A program made the position numbers and the translations under genes. This document shows, piece by piece, positions 24,123 to 32,525 of a stretch of DNA of 32,525 nt (position 1 is the stretch's first letter; every line of letters begins with the position of its first letter). This DNA comes from an uncultured Treponema sp. (GTDB lineage Bacteria; Spirochaetota; Spirochaetia; Treponematales; Treponemataceae), in assembly GCA_937923945.1 (NCBI GenBank), contig CALDWC010000167.1:1-32525 (forward strand), given 5' to 3'. The notes under the pieces are model-generated. The model was not told the origin of the DNA, did no database searches, and worked only from the letters and a program-made list of their open reading frames with translations.

Positions 24123-26126
24123 ATGAGTCAAAATAATAGAGACCCGAACGATCCTTTCGGATTTTTTAACGACCGAGATCCGGATAATAAAATGCCGCCA
24201 AAGTTTGGGGGCGGTTTCCCGATTTGGATTTTAATCGGGCTTTTTTTATTAGTATTGATTTTAATAAATCAACTTTTAACAACCGCGACGGATTCCGCTT
24301 TAATTCCTTTTTCGGAGTTCAAAGACCGAATTGAACGCGGTGAAATCAAATATGTTGAAATCGGGCAAGCATACTTTTCCGGTTATACGTCAACGGCAGC
24401 AGCTCGCCAAAACGGAAATAAGTCGGGACTTGCTATTTTTGCCGGTGCGCAAAACAGCAATTTTAAAACTGTCGGAATTGTTACCGATAATTTTTTAAAA
24501 TTACTTGATGAAAAAAAAGTTGTGTACTCAATAAAGATAAAAGAACCGAGTTTTTTAACGGAAATGCTTCCGTGGATTTTTTCACTTCTCCTCATATCCG
24601 CCTTTTTCAACTTTATGATGCGGCGTATCGGAAAAAATATCAGCGGCGGACTGGGCGGCGGTGTTTTTTCACCGGGACAAAATGCCGGCGGAACAATTGT
24701 TGAAGGAAAAGTCGAAACCCGGTTTTCGGATGTTGCAGGAGTTGATGAAGCAAAGGAAGAATTGGTTGAAGTTGTTGACTTTTTGAAAAATCCCAAAAAG
24801 TACACCGAAATCGGCGGTAAAATTCCGCGCGGTGTGCTTCTCGTTGGACCGCCCGGAACCGGAAAAACATTGCTGGCACGTGCCGTTGCAGGAGAATCGG
24901 GCGTTCCTTTTTTCAAAATCAGCGGTTCCGAGTTTGTAGAAATGTTTGTCGGTGTCGGAGCTTCCCGCGTAAGAAAGCTCTTTAAAGATGCCCGCAATAA
25001 AGCGCCGTGTATTGTATTCATTGACGAACTGGACGCAATCGGTAAATCGCGAATCAACTCGGTAAATTCCAACGACGAACGGGAGCAAACACTGAATCAG
25101 CTCCTCGTTGAAATGGACGGTTTTGACGGCACGAGCGGACTTATCGTCTTAGCGGCAACGAACCGCCCCGATGTATTGGATCCCGCTATTCTCCGTCCGG
25201 GACGTTTTGATAGGCAGGTTGTCGTCGATAAACCGGACGTCCGCGGTCGCGAGCAGATTCTCAAAATTCACGCAAAAAATGTAAAAATGGAGTCTGCCGT
25301 CGACTTAAACGACATCGCGAAGATGACGAGCGGCTTTTCAGGTGCCGACTTGGCAAATGTAATCAATGAAGCGGCTCTGATGGCAGTTCGCGCAGGTCGA
25401 AAACTTGTCAACATGGAAGATTTGCACGAAGCGGTTGAAAAAAATATCGGCGGGTTACAAAGGAAAAGCCGCGTGATCAAAGAAAAAGAGCGTCGTATTG
25501 TTGCTTACCATGAAACAGGACACGCAATTGCGGCGGCTTTTACGGAAGGCGCAAATCCCGTGCATAAAATTTCGATTATTCCGCGCGGTATTGCGGCGCT
25601 TGGTTACACGCTCAATATCCCCGATGAAGATACCTACCTCCATACGAAAAGCGATATGATTGCGGAAATCGATGTGCTTTTAGCGGGACGAGCTGCCGAA
25701 GATATTGTGTTCGGCGAAATTTCAACCGGAGCCGGCAATGATTTAATGCGCGCAACCGATATGGTCAGCGAAATGATTACCACTTACGGAATGAGCGACA
25801 AGTTTAAAAACGTTGCTTTGACAAAACGCGGTTCGGGCTTCGGTTCACGTAGCGGCGAGCCGACACTCGTGCGGGAATATTCGGAAACAACGCAACAATA
25901 TATTGATGAAGAAATTGCCCGCATTATTGATGAACGATATAATGCCGTTTGTGAACTTTTAAAATCAAAGCGAGATATTATCGAATATATCGCGAAACGG
26001 CTTCTCGAAAAAGAAGTGATTGAAAAAGATGAATTCGATGAAATTATCAAACACGGCAGTGATGGAAATTTAGTTGCGCTCAAAGAAAGCCTTTCCACTG
26101 AAAACATCGCCGACAAGAACGAATAA
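24123..26126 (+). CDS. ftsH: FtsH ATP-dependent zinc metalloprotease
   Basis: 667 residues, with AGAGG 5 bases before the ATG. It is a membrane-bound AAA+ protease that degrades misfolded membrane proteins and some regulators. Membrane helices lie at about 31-49 and 140-157, flanking a small periplasmic domain. The AAA+ module has Walker A GPPGTGKT at 242-249, a Walker B FIDELDAIG, and RPGRFDR as second region of homology. The peptidase has HETGH at 463-467 and the third zinc ligand D540 in GNDLMRAT. A charged C-terminal tail follows. The N-terminus before the first helix is longer and more Asp/Asn-rich than in E. coli. The gene stands alone between a hydrolase and a terminator shared with the - strand operon. 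Confidence 0.97.
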   Translation: MSQNNRDPNDPFGFFNDRDPDNKMPPKFGGGFPIWILIGLFLLVLILINQLLTTATDSALIPFSEFKDRIERGEIKYVEIGQAYFSGYTSTAAARQNGNKSGLAIFAGAQNSNFKTVGIVTDNFLKLLDEKKVVYSIKIKEPSFLTEMLPWIFSLLLISAFFNFMMRRIGKNISGGLGGGVFSPGQNAGGTIVEGKVETRFSDVAGVDEAKEELVEVVDFLKNPKKYTEIGGKIPRGVLLVGPPGTGKTLLARAVAGESGVPFFKISGSEFVEMFVGVGASRVRKLFKDARNKAPCIVFIDELDAIGKSRINSVNSNDEREQTLNQLLVEMDGFDGTSGLIVLAATNRPDVLDPAILRPGRFDRQVVVDKPDVRGREQILKIHAKNVKMESAVDLNDIAKMTSGFSGADLANVINEAALMAVRAGRKLVNMEDLHEAVEKNIGGLQRKSRVIKEKERRIVAYHETGHAIAAAFTEGANPVHKISIIPRGIAALGYTLNIPDEDTYLHTKSDMIAEIDVLLAGRAAEDIVFGEISTGAGNDLMRATDMVSEMITTYGMSDKFKNVALTKRGSGFGSRSGEPTLVREYSETTQQYIDEEIARIIDERYNAVCELLKSKRDIIEYIAKRLLEKEVIEKDEFDEIIKHGSDGNLVALKESLSTENIADKNE

Positions 26127-26149
26127 CATAACAACAAAAATATAAAAAT

Positions 26150-26176
26150 GGAGACGCAACCCGTCTCCGTTTTTTT
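26150..26176. terminator. Probably bidirectional intrinsic terminator between ftsH and ruvC
   Basis: GGAGACG (26150-26156) pairs with CGTCTCC (26162-26168), loop CAACC, followed on the + strand by GTTTTTTT. On the - strand the same stem is followed by ATTTTTATATTTTTG, so it can end both ftsH and the rbs-htrA-ruvC transcript. Confidence 0.85.
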
Positions 26177-26204
26177 ATACAATATACAAATTAAGGAAAT
26201 GCGG

Positions 26205-26690
26205 TTACTGTGGAAGCGGATTCATGCCGAGGTTTACCGCCGTAATTGCTATCGCAAGGGCATCCGCCGCGTGGTCGGGCTTCGGAACTTGATGCAAGCC
26301 CAAAAGTAATTTCACGCATTGTTGCACTTGATTTTTATCGGCTTGTGCAACACCGGTAACCGTTTTTTTTACCGTATTCGGTGCAATTTCACACACCGGA
26401 ATATTGTTTTGATTCAGCGCCAATAAAATAACGCCCAAAGCTTGCGATACTAAAAGCCCGCTTGAAACGTTTTTTGAAAAGTATAAACTTTCAATTCCCG
26501 CCCGAGCCGGATTATATTCTTTTATCAACTGCACTATACCGTCATAAATCGTCAAAAGCCGCTGTCCGTGCGGCGTTTCTTTTTTTGTTGCAATCGTTCC
26601 GTACGCAACATGCACAAACCGAGAGCCTTCCGTGCGGATAATTCCGAAGCCGGTAAACGCTAAGCCGGGATCAATACCGAGAATGAGCAT
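26205..26690 (-). CDS. ruvC: Holliday junction endonuclease RuvC
   Basis: 161 residues, a normal length. It cuts Holliday junctions symmetrically as a dimer at the end of homologous recombination. The RNase H-like active site is visible: D7 in GIDPG, E67 in IESLYF, and the C-terminal acidic/His pair in PDHAADALA (H140, D143). A basic-aromatic loop FSKNVSS follows E67, as expected. The start is 8 bases after the stop of htrA, without a strong ribosome site, so it probably depends on coupled translation. ruvA and ruvB are not beside it. It is the last gene of the long - strand series. Confidence 0.96.
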   Translation of the reverse strand: MLILGIDPGLAFTGFGIIRTEGSRFVHVAYGTIATKKETPHGQRLLTIYDGIVQLIKEYNPARAGIESLYFSKNVSSGLLVSQALGVILLALNQNNIPVCEIAPNTVKKTVTGVAQADKNQVQQCVKLLLGLHQVPKPDHAADALAIAITAVNLGMNPLPQ

Positions 26691-26698
26691 ACGAGTCT

Positions 26699-27895
26699 CT
26701 AATTGCGGGCAACCAACCGCATTTTAAGGGTAACTTCTTTTGAACCGCGCAAGACGGTGATACTTATTTCATCATTCGGTTTTTTATCTTCAAGAATACT
26801 GTAGTAATCGGAAAATTGTTTTACTTCCTGATTGTTGATTGCAATAATAATATCGCCGCCCAAATAGAGAATTGAACTATTTCTGCCGAAACCGTAGCGC
26901 ACCGGTTTTGTGCCACCCTGCAACCCGCTTTTTTTTGCATTGGTGCCGTTTTCAACCGAGGAAACGAGTAGCCCGTAATTTATCGGCGAACGAGCCGCAT
27001 TTGCAATAGCGGTATTCATTTGTACCAGCTGTGCGTCAATCGTACCGCGGTTTACCTTGCCGTACTTTATCAACTCGGGAACGACACGGCGGGCGGTATC
27101 AACCGGCACGGCAAAACCGATACCTGCTGAACTTCCCGAAGTCGAATAAATCATCGTATTGACGCCGACTAAAAAGCCGTTTGCATCGAGTAACGGTCCC
27201 CCCGAGTTTCCCGGGTTAATCGCCGTATCGGTTTGAATCATATTGTTAATAATAATATTTTTATCATTCCGGATGGGGCGTCCTAACGCCGAAACAATAC
27301 CGACCGTTAAGGTTCGATCTAAACCGAACGGGTTCCCGATTGCAAGAACTTTTTGCCCGACTTTTAAACGCGATGAAGTTCCGAAAGGAATCGTTTTTAA
27401 AACAAGATTTTTCGGCGGATCAAATTTTAAAACGGCTAAATCATTTTCAACGTCGGTGCCGATTACCTGCGCTTCATATTGATCGCCGTTAAAAAGTGAA
27501 ATATAAATTTTAACGGCATCTTCAATAACATGGGTATTGGTAACCACATAGCCGGCTTGATCAATAATCGCACCCGAACCGGTACTGCCATCCATCGGTA
27601 CCGCTTCAAACAAAAAGCTCATTCCCAGCACTTGCGTTGAAATATTGACAACCGCTTCATTGAGGTTTTCATACACACGAATATTTTGCAGTTCATCTTG
27701 TGTATAGTTTCCTTCGCTCACCGTAACGGAGGCAGCCGATACCGGCGGTACGGCTTCGTTTATTCTTTGAAGGGCTTCTTCCTGTGTTCTTCCGCTGGAT
27801 TGCGATTTGGAGACAAAAAAACCCGTTCCGAACGCTAAAAGCACAACAGCGATTACCAATCCCGTATATACAATATTTTTTAAAATCCGTTTCAC
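26699..27895 (-). CDS. htrA: HtrA/DegP-type periplasmic serine protease
   Basis: 398 residues from GTG 27895, chosen because AAGGAG is 8 bases upstream; a TTG at 27901 would be only 2 bases from it. An N-terminal helix (about 10-28) anchors it to the inner membrane with the protease in the periplasm. The chymotrypsin-like triad is H122 (TNTHVIEDA), D152 (ENDLAVLKF) and S231 (NPGNSGGP). One PDZ domain occupies roughly 290-398, so this is the single-PDZ form, like DegS or many bacterial HtrA enzymes. The role is protein quality control or regulated proteolysis in the periplasm. It lies 22 bases after the permease gene and 8 bases before ruvC in the same series. Confidence 0.94.
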   Translation of the reverse strand: MKRILKNIVYTGLVIAVVLLAFGTGFFVSKSQSSGRTQEEALQRINEAVPPVSAASVTVSEGNYTQDELQNIRVYENLNEAVVNISTQVLGMSFLFEAVPMDGSTGSGAIIDQAGYVVTNTHVIEDAVKIYISLFNGDQYEAQVIGTDVENDLAVLKFDPPKNLVLKTIPFGTSSRLKVGQKVLAIGNPFGLDRTLTVGIVSALGRPIRNDKNIIINNMIQTDTAINPGNSGGPLLDANGFLVGVNTMIYSTSGSSAGIGFAVPVDTARRVVPELIKYGKVNRGTIDAQLVQMNTAIANAARSPINYGLLVSSVENGTNAKKSGLQGGTKPVRYGFGRNSSILYLGGDIIIAINNQEVKQFSDYYSILEDKKPNDEISITVLRGSKEVTLKMRLVARN

Positions 27896-27917
27896 TTTCA
27901 AATCTCCTTGTTAAATT

Positions 27918-29066
27918 TTATAATAAAAATGCCAGTAAATGGGCAACAAAACCTGCAAATAATCCGCCGAGCGTATGGCTGAAAATTGCTTTTCCCGTCA
28001 GTTCTTTTGCATCGAGGGCGTCCATCATGGCAATATGCGTTGAAATATATCCCGACCAGCACATACAAATTGCAGTAAATACGGCAATATCGTTTGTAGT
28101 GACGTTTCCCGCCTGTGCCATCGTTTTAACCATGCCGAGTGCAGCCCCCGTTGAACCGAGCGCCGTAATCGGAACGGAAATCGCTTCGGGAGCACTGAAT
28201 CCGAACAGCGGAGTTACAATAAAGCTCAAGCGTTCTCCGACCCAGGGAAGAAAAGCCACGCCTTCTCCAGCCGCTCCGGTATAAACTCCGTTTGCACCGG
28301 GACCTTTGGTCAAAAGGATCACCGCCGTACAAATAACGAGCACACCCGGAATAATTGCAACGCCCATATCCACTCCTGATTTTCCGCCGTCAAGTAGCGC
28401 TTGAATAAAGCGGGAACCGATGCCTCCTTCTCTAACAATGCGCATATTTTCAGGCATCGCTTCACATTGCTTTGTCGGCGCGACAGCTTCCGTACCGTAG
28501 AGTTTTTTTGAAAAATGAAGCATTAACCGTACGGAAAGAATGCTTCCGGCGACCGCTCCCGCATTTCCGAGTAAAACGGCGGGAACTGCCGACGGTACCT
28601 GTTTCAAGCCAATCAAGGTCGTCGTGGTAATTAATCCCATACCGAACGAAGTCGCAAGATTTGTTAAAACCGGTAACTGGTATTGCTTAAAATACCGGCG
28701 AAAATTATCATCATCGGCAAAAGGCAAAATTGCAGGATTATCGGAAAGATAGCAGTTTAACACACCGAGCGATGCAACTCCCGGTAAATCATAAATCGGT
28801 TTTATAATTTTTGAAAGCAGCTTATTCACTAATGAAAGCAAACCGAATTCGGAAAAAATTCCCGACATTGCTCCCGTTAAAACCGTAATTGCCATCAAAT
28901 AAAAACAAACATTAATGAGTAAATCAAACGCAGTCGCCATGATGGTAGAAATCATATTGACTGCGCCCATTTTAAAACCGATACTCACAAAAAAGCCGAA
29001 AAAGAAAACGGTAAAAATAAAATTTTCAAGTCCGATATCTTTTTTGAAAAGAATTTTTTTCGCCAT
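27918..29066 (-). CDS. Gate-domain (nucleoside-recognition, YjiH-like) membrane protein
   Basis: 382 residues from ATG 29066 (MAKKILFKK). GAGGAG lies 11 bases upstream, and the in-frame GTG at 29078 overlaps that site. About eight or nine membrane helices are visible. The segments LLSLVNKLLSKIIKPIYDLPG and YLSDNPAILPF, and the repeated Gly/Ser-rich helix pairs, resemble the Gate (nucleoside-recognition) family that includes YjiH and SpoIIIAE-like proteins. The family has been linked to nucleoside or metabolite transport, but few members are tested. Its place directly after rbsD (28 bases) in a ribose operon supports a nucleoside- or pentose-related substrate. That is inference from context. 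Confidence 0.75.
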   Translation of the reverse strand: MAKKILFKKDIGLENFIFTVFFFGFFVSIGFKMGAVNMISTIMATAFDLLINVCFYLMAITVLTGAMSGIFSEFGLLSLVNKLLSKIIKPIYDLPGVASLGVLNCYLSDNPAILPFADDDNFRRYFKQYQLPVLTNLATSFGMGLITTTTLIGLKQVPSAVPAVLLGNAGAVAGSILSVRLMLHFSKKLYGTEAVAPTKQCEAMPENMRIVREGGIGSRFIQALLDGGKSGVDMGVAIIPGVLVICTAVILLTKGPGANGVYTGAAGEGVAFLPWVGERLSFIVTPLFGFSAPEAISVPITALGSTGAALGMVKTMAQAGNVTTNDIAVFTAICMCWSGYISTHIAMMDALDAKELTGKAIFSHTLGGLFAGFVAHLLAFLL

Positions 29067-29094
29067 AAAACGGTACACTCCTCTGTATCAGTTT

Positions 29095-29490
29095 TTAAAA
29101 AACACACGCCGATTGCAAAATAATATTTGCATACGGTGTAACTTCTCCGGTACGGATAATCGCTTTGCACTGTTTTGTTTGCCGTTTAAAATCATCATGA
29201 CTGATAAAGCAAATACTGAGATTCGGAAACAATGCTTGCACTTGTTTGAGTACTGCATCGTTCTTTGTTTTTATTTCAGCGGCGAGCGTTATTTTTTCGA
29301 TTTTCATCTCGCGTGCAACAACCGTGAGAACTTCCATAAATGAAGGTTTACCGAATTCAAGTGATACATCGATCAGTTCAACGCCGTCAGGACACGGCAA
29401 ACCGCAATCGCCGATACAAAGCGTATCAGTATGCCGCATATAGGAAAGTACCCGTGAAATGGGTGAGTTCAAAATTCCGTTTATTTTCAT
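29095..29490 (-). CDS. rbsD: D-ribose pyranase RbsD
   Basis: 131 residues from ATG 29490, giving the family N-terminus MKINGILNSPISRVLSYM. An in-frame ATG at 29517 would add nine residues and touch the rbsK stop. RbsD interconverts the beta-pyranose and beta-furanose forms of ribose so that the kinase can use it. HTDTLCIGDCGLPCP, with the catalytic-type histidine at 20, is diagnostic, as is the C-terminal RTGEVTPYANIIL. No clear ribosome binding site is seen for either start, so translation may be coupled to rbsK, which ends 28 bases upstream. Confidence 0.93.
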   Translation of the reverse strand: MKINGILNSPISRVLSYMRHTDTLCIGDCGLPCPDGVELIDVSLEFGKPSFMEVLTVVAREMKIEKITLAAEIKTKNDAVLKQVQALFPNLSICFISHDDFKRQTKQCKAIIRTGEVTPYANIILQSACVF

Positions 29491-29518
29491 GAGGCACAAT
29501 ATAGCACGTTTTATCATT

Positions 29519-30439
29519 TTATGTAAGGGTGAGATTCGTTTCAGCAACTTCTTTCCAATGGGGAATAGAGGGTACGGCTCCTTTTCTTGAAACGGCAATA
29601 GCCGCCGCTTTTGACGCATACGAAAGAATTTTTTCATCGTCGGCACCTTGAGCAAGCAAAGCAATAAAATATCCGGTAAAAGTATCCCCCGCTGCAGTGG
29701 TATCGACAGCAGCAACCTTATATACCCCATGTGAAAAGACTTTGCCGTTATGTAAAAAAAGCACGCCGTTTTGTCCGCGCGTTAAAATAATATGTGCATG
29801 CGGAAACTTTTTTTGTAATGCGAACAGCGCCTCCTCATCGCTCATTACGTCGTTTGTGTCAAGCAATAAGCGTGCTTCCGTTTCATTTACAAAAAAATAA
29901 TCAACAAACGCAAGCGGATACGAAAATATCGTTTGCGTAAACGGTGACGGATTAAAAAAAATACTCAAGCCTTTTTCGTGAGCTTTTTGGATAAGATAGC
30001 CGACATTATTTATTTCGTTTTGCAGCAAAAGATAGTCGCCTTTTGAAAAAGATTTTAATATTTTATCGATTACTTCTTTGCTCTGTAAACCGTTTGCGCC
30101 CGCATAATATATAATGCTGTTTTTTCCGCTCGCATCGACTTGAATACAAGTATGTCCCGTACTTTCAGGGTATGAGTAAAGAAAGTCTAAGTGTAATGAA
30201 AAAGGTTCAAGTGCTTTGAGTAAAAAATCGCCATCGTTTTTACCGATTCCGCCGGCAAGATATACCGGAATATCCGAAGTGTTTTCGAGAGCAAGCGAGA
30301 CGGCAAGTGCTTGATTAAGTCCCTTGCCTCCCGGAAAAACACGGCGCTCGGTACTTGCAATCGTTTCACCTTCTTTCACGATATGCGGGACGGAATACAC
30401 ATAATCAATGTTGAGCGAACCGAAGTTTAATATTTTCAT
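29519..30439 (-). CDS. rbsK: Ribokinase RbsK
   Basis: 306 residues, with AAAGGAGG 5 bases before the ATG. It phosphorylates ribose to ribose 5-phosphate for the pentose-phosphate pathway and nucleotide synthesis. PfkB-family signatures are present: GSLNIDYVYSV at the N-terminus, FPGGKGLNQALA (sugar binding) near 34-45, and DTTAAGDTFTGYF with catalytic base D252. NPSPF and LTRGQNGVLFL are also typical. Cytoplasmic. It sits between rbsB, from which it is separated by a large hairpin, and rbsD. Confidence 0.95.
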   Translation of the reverse strand: MKILNFGSLNIDYVYSVPHIVKEGETIASTERRVFPGGKGLNQALAVSLALENTSDIPVYLAGGIGKNDGDFLLKALEPFSLHLDFLYSYPESTGHTCIQVDASGKNSIIYYAGANGLQSKEVIDKILKSFSKGDYLLLQNEINNVGYLIQKAHEKGLSIFFNPSPFTQTIFSYPLAFVDYFFVNETEARLLLDTNDVMSDEEALFALQKKFPHAHIILTRGQNGVLFLHNGKVFSHGVYKVAAVDTTAAGDTFTGYFIALLAQGADDEKILSYASKAAAIAVSRKGAVPSIPHWKEVAETNLTLT

Positions 30440-30457
30440 AACTGCCTCCTTTACCGT

Positions 30458-30502
30458 CGAACGGTTTTCCCCGAGTAAAAAATCGGTTAAGAAAACCGTT
30501 CG
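30458..30502 (-). other. Intercistronic hairpin between rbsB and rbsK
   Basis: CGAACGGTTTTC (30458-30469) pairs perfectly with GAAAACCGTTCG (30491-30502), with an inner CCGA/TCGG extension. No T run follows on the - strand, so it is more likely to protect the 3' end of an rbsB message than to terminate. Such a structure would let the binding protein be made in excess over the kinase. Confidence 0.7.
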
Positions 30503-30524
30503 TACCAGTTAAAGCATCAACCGC

Positions 30525-31406
30525 TTATTTTTTTATGAGCGCAACGTCAACCGGAATGGATTCGGGAACGCTGTTGCCGGCAATAATTTGTAGAGCGGTT
30601 TCCACGGCAACCTTGCCCATCTGTTCAGGCTGTTGAGCAACGGTTGCAGCAAGTGTACCGTTTTTTACAGCAGCGAGTGCATCATCGGTTGCATCAAAGC
30701 CGACAATAACAATTTGTTTACCGCTTGCAGTTGCCGCTTCCAATGCACCTAACGCCATTTCATCGTTGTGAGCAAAAACACCTTTCAGCTCGGGATTTCC
30801 TTGGAGAATATTTTCTGCAACGGATAAGCCTTCCACGCGGTTAAAGTTTGCGGTTAAACTTGCAACAACATTCAGTTTGCCGTCAACCGCTTGGTGGAAA
30901 CCTTTTCCCCTGTCGATAGTGGCGGAGGCGCCATTCACCCCTTGCAATTCCGCAACTTCGGCATTTTCACCGACCAAACTCAATAAATATTCACCGGCCA
31001 TTTTAGCTCCGGCAACATTGTCGGAAGCAATTTGACACGTCACACTTTCGCCAATTACCGCTCTGTCAACGGCAATAACGGGGATACCGGCTTTTTTTGC
31101 ATCGGAAACTGCAGGCGCAATTGCTTCCGAATCAACGGGATTCACAATCAAAACCTTAATTTTTTTCGAAATTAAGTCTTCAATGTCGCTCGTTTGTTTG
31201 ACAACATCGTCTCCCGCATCTACGACTACCAGATCGCAATTTTGAGCTTCCGCAGCTTTTTTTGCTCCGGATACCAGCGTTACAAAAAACGGATTATTTT
31301 GGGTTGAAACTGCAAGCCCAATAACAGCCTTTTCATCACTCGTCGTTTTTGTGCAACTCGTGAGAATCAACAGTGCCGCGGCGGCACTGAATAAAAATTT
31401 TTTCAT
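30525..31406 (-). CDS. rbsB: Ribose ABC transporter substrate-binding lipoprotein RbsB
   Basis: 293 residues, with GGAGGAAAG upstream of the ATG. The signal is a lipoprotein one: LILTSC with Cys18 lipidated, where the E. coli protein is freely periplasmic. The mature part is a two-lobe class B sugar-binding protein: STQNNPFFVTLVSGAKKAA, VDRAVIGESVTCQIASDN (ribose contacts), GVNGASATIDRGKGF and FAHNDEMALGALEA. It captures ribose and delivers it to RbsC. It lies 56 bases after rbsC and upstream of the rbsK hairpin. A closely related sugar is possible, but rbsK and rbsD alongside favour ribose. Confidence 0.95.
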   Translation of the reverse strand: MKKFLFSAAAALLILTSCTKTTSDEKAVIGLAVSTQNNPFFVTLVSGAKKAAEAQNCDLVVVDAGDDVVKQTSDIEDLISKKIKVLIVNPVDSEAIAPAVSDAKKAGIPVIAVDRAVIGESVTCQIASDNVAGAKMAGEYLLSLVGENAEVAELQGVNGASATIDRGKGFHQAVDGKLNVVASLTANFNRVEGLSVAENILQGNPELKGVFAHNDEMALGALEAATASGKQIVIVGFDATDDALAAVKNGTLAATVAQQPEQMGKVAVETALQIIAGNSVPESIPVDVALIKK

Positions 31407-31462
31407 ATCTTTCCTCCATAAACAAAAGATTATGATTATTGTATCAACACCATTTCAATTAT

Positions 31463-32404
31463 TTATTTCATTTTTCTATCCGATAAAACGGCAAGAAGAA
31501 TAACGAAAGCTTTTACCACTTGCTGATAGTAAGACGAAACTCCCAAAATATTCATACTGTTATTCAGCGTTGCAATAATTAACACGCCCGTCAGCGTACC
31601 GAGTATTTTTCCGCGGCCTCCGTTCATACTGGTACCACCGAGCGCAACCGCCGCAATTGCGTCAAGTTCGTAACCCATGCCCATAGTCGGCTGCGCACTG
31701 TTAAGCCTCGACACCAAAATAATTCCGGCAAGTGTCGAAGTAAGCCCTGATATACCATAAACTAAAAATTTAATAAAACCGATATTGATTCCCGCAAGAT
31801 GCGCCGCTTTTACATTGCTGCCGGTAGCATAAATTTTTCTTCCCAGTACCGTATGATGTAAAATAAAATAAAAAACTCCGAACACGATGAGTAAAATCCA
31901 TACGGGAAACGGCACTCCAAGCAATGAGCCTTTTCCTATAAAGGTAAGTATCCTGCTGTCCCCTAAGCCGGAAATGGGGCGACCGTTACTGAAAATCATG
32001 CTGATACCGCGGTATGCGGTCATCGACACGAGCGTTGCGATAAACGGCTGCAGTTTTCCTTTTACAATCATAAGTCCATTCAGTAATCCTAAAACCAAGC
32101 CGAGCAGCAAAGCAGTCAATAACGCAAGGAGAACCGGTGTGCCGTGTTTTACGAGGTTCGCAAAAATAAGTGCAGTAAGGCAAAGTGTTGAGCCAACAGA
32201 TAAATCAATGCCGCCGGATATAATTACGGTAGTCATACCGAATGCAATTAAGCCGTTGATTGCCGACTGCCGTAAAAGCTGCAACAGGTTATGCAGCGAG
32301 CGAAATTCCGGACTGACAATGCTCACCGCAATAAGTAAAAGCACGAGCGCAATTTGCGCGCCATAATCCTGCCCCTTTTGCAAAATCGTTTTTTTGTCAA
32401 TCAT
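31463..32404 (-). CDS. rbsC: Ribose ABC transporter permease RbsC
   Basis: 313 residues from ATG 32404, with GGGAGG 8 bases upstream and the start overlapping the end of rbsA by 8 bases. The frame has an earlier start at 32425, but that lies inside rbsA and before the ribosome site. The protein has about ten membrane helices and the family's signature regions: GMTTVIISGGIDLSVGS near the N-terminal third, GLLNGLMIVKGKLQPFIATL, and the cytoplasmic coupling loop AIAAVALGGTSMNGGRGKILGTLTG. It forms the channel of the ribose importer with RbsA and RbsB. Confidence 0.95.
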   Translation of the reverse strand: MIDKKTILQKGQDYGAQIALVLLLIAVSIVSPEFRSLHNLLQLLRQSAINGLIAFGMTTVIISGGIDLSVGSTLCLTALIFANLVKHGTPVLLALLTALLLGLVLGLLNGLMIVKGKLQPFIATLVSMTAYRGISMIFSNGRPISGLGDSRILTFIGKGSLLGVPFPVWILLIVFGVFYFILHHTVLGRKIYATGSNVKAAHLAGINIGFIKFLVYGISGLTSTLAGIILVSRLNSAQPTMGMGYELDAIAAVALGGTSMNGGRGKILGTLTGVLIIATLNNSMNILGVSSYYQQVVKAFVILLAVLSDRKMK

Positions 32405-32525
32405 TAAGAGAACCTCCCGTAGCAAGCGTCATAATTTTTTCTTCGGTAATATTTTGTGCAATTTCTCCGGCAACCCTCCCCTCATGAATCACAAGGACTC
32501 GATCGCTCATTCCGATAATTTCAGG
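32397..32525 (-). CDS. rbsA: Ribose ABC transporter ATPase RbsA, C-terminal 42 codons (partial)
   Basis: The frame enters from the right edge and ends in TGA at 32399-32397. The translated end reads PEIIGMSDRVLVIHEGRVAG and closes with TEEKIMTLATGGSLND, which is the usual C-terminus of sugar ABC ATPases such as RbsA. The two nucleotide-binding domains lie outside the window. It overlaps rbsC by 8 bases. Confidence 0.88.
   Translation of the reverse strand, partial: PEIIGMSDRVLVIHEGRVAGEIAQNITEEKIMTLATGGSLND

Overview
The window looks like chromosome of an oral-type treponeme (Spirochaetota). This rests on a moderately AT-rich sequence, treponeme-style lipoproteins, an SMC without an obvious hinge, and a large ankyrin lipoprotein. 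The genus is inferred from overall protein character; no search could be run. Coding density is high. Two intergenic regions of several hundred bases (1-336 and 22743-23341) share palindromic repeats, and a third (2155-2463) is structured but unexplained.

Left part, + strand: pepF (oligoendopeptidase F), smc, a roughly 26-repeat ankyrin lipoprotein, tRNA-Ala(GGC) followed 30 bases later by an unrecognised 551-residue protein, and an HrpA-type DEAH helicase that seems to be made from a leaderless mRNA. Next, on the - strand, is a coaX (type III pantothenate kinase) and TSUP permease pair.

The most unusual locus is 14642-18776 (+). It is a two-gene operon. The first gene encodes a 912-residue protein in which a complete YidC/Oxa1-like domain is fused, through extra membrane helices, to an alkaline-phosphatase/sulfatase-superfamily catalytic domain of the phosphoglycerol or phosphoethanolamine transferase type. 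The second encodes a CDP-glycerol glycerophosphotransferase (TagB/TagF)-like protein. Together they look like an envelope glycerophosphate (teichoic-acid-like) assembly module. That fits reports of lipoteichoic-acid-like outer-membrane lipids in oral treponemes. The groove arginine expected in YidC is an asparagine here.

Centre, - strand: an operon of ydjI-, ydjG- and ydjH-like genes (SPFH protein with zinc ribbons, zinc-ribbon membrane protein, TPM-domain protein) plus mazG. Its relatives in Bacillus form a membrane-stress complex with PspA, which is absent here. Upstream is the repeat-rich spacer with 21-bp tandem repeats, a frameshifted small reading frame and a C8 tract beside a promoter. 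A metallo-beta-lactamase-fold hydrolase and ftsH follow on the + strand.

Right end, - strand: a continuous gene series of rbsA (3' end only), rbsC, rbsB, rbsK and rbsD, then a Gate-domain permease, an HtrA-type protease and ruvC. Ribose import and activation are thus followed by a likely nucleoside-type permease and two housekeeping genes, ending at a probably bidirectional terminator shared with ftsH.
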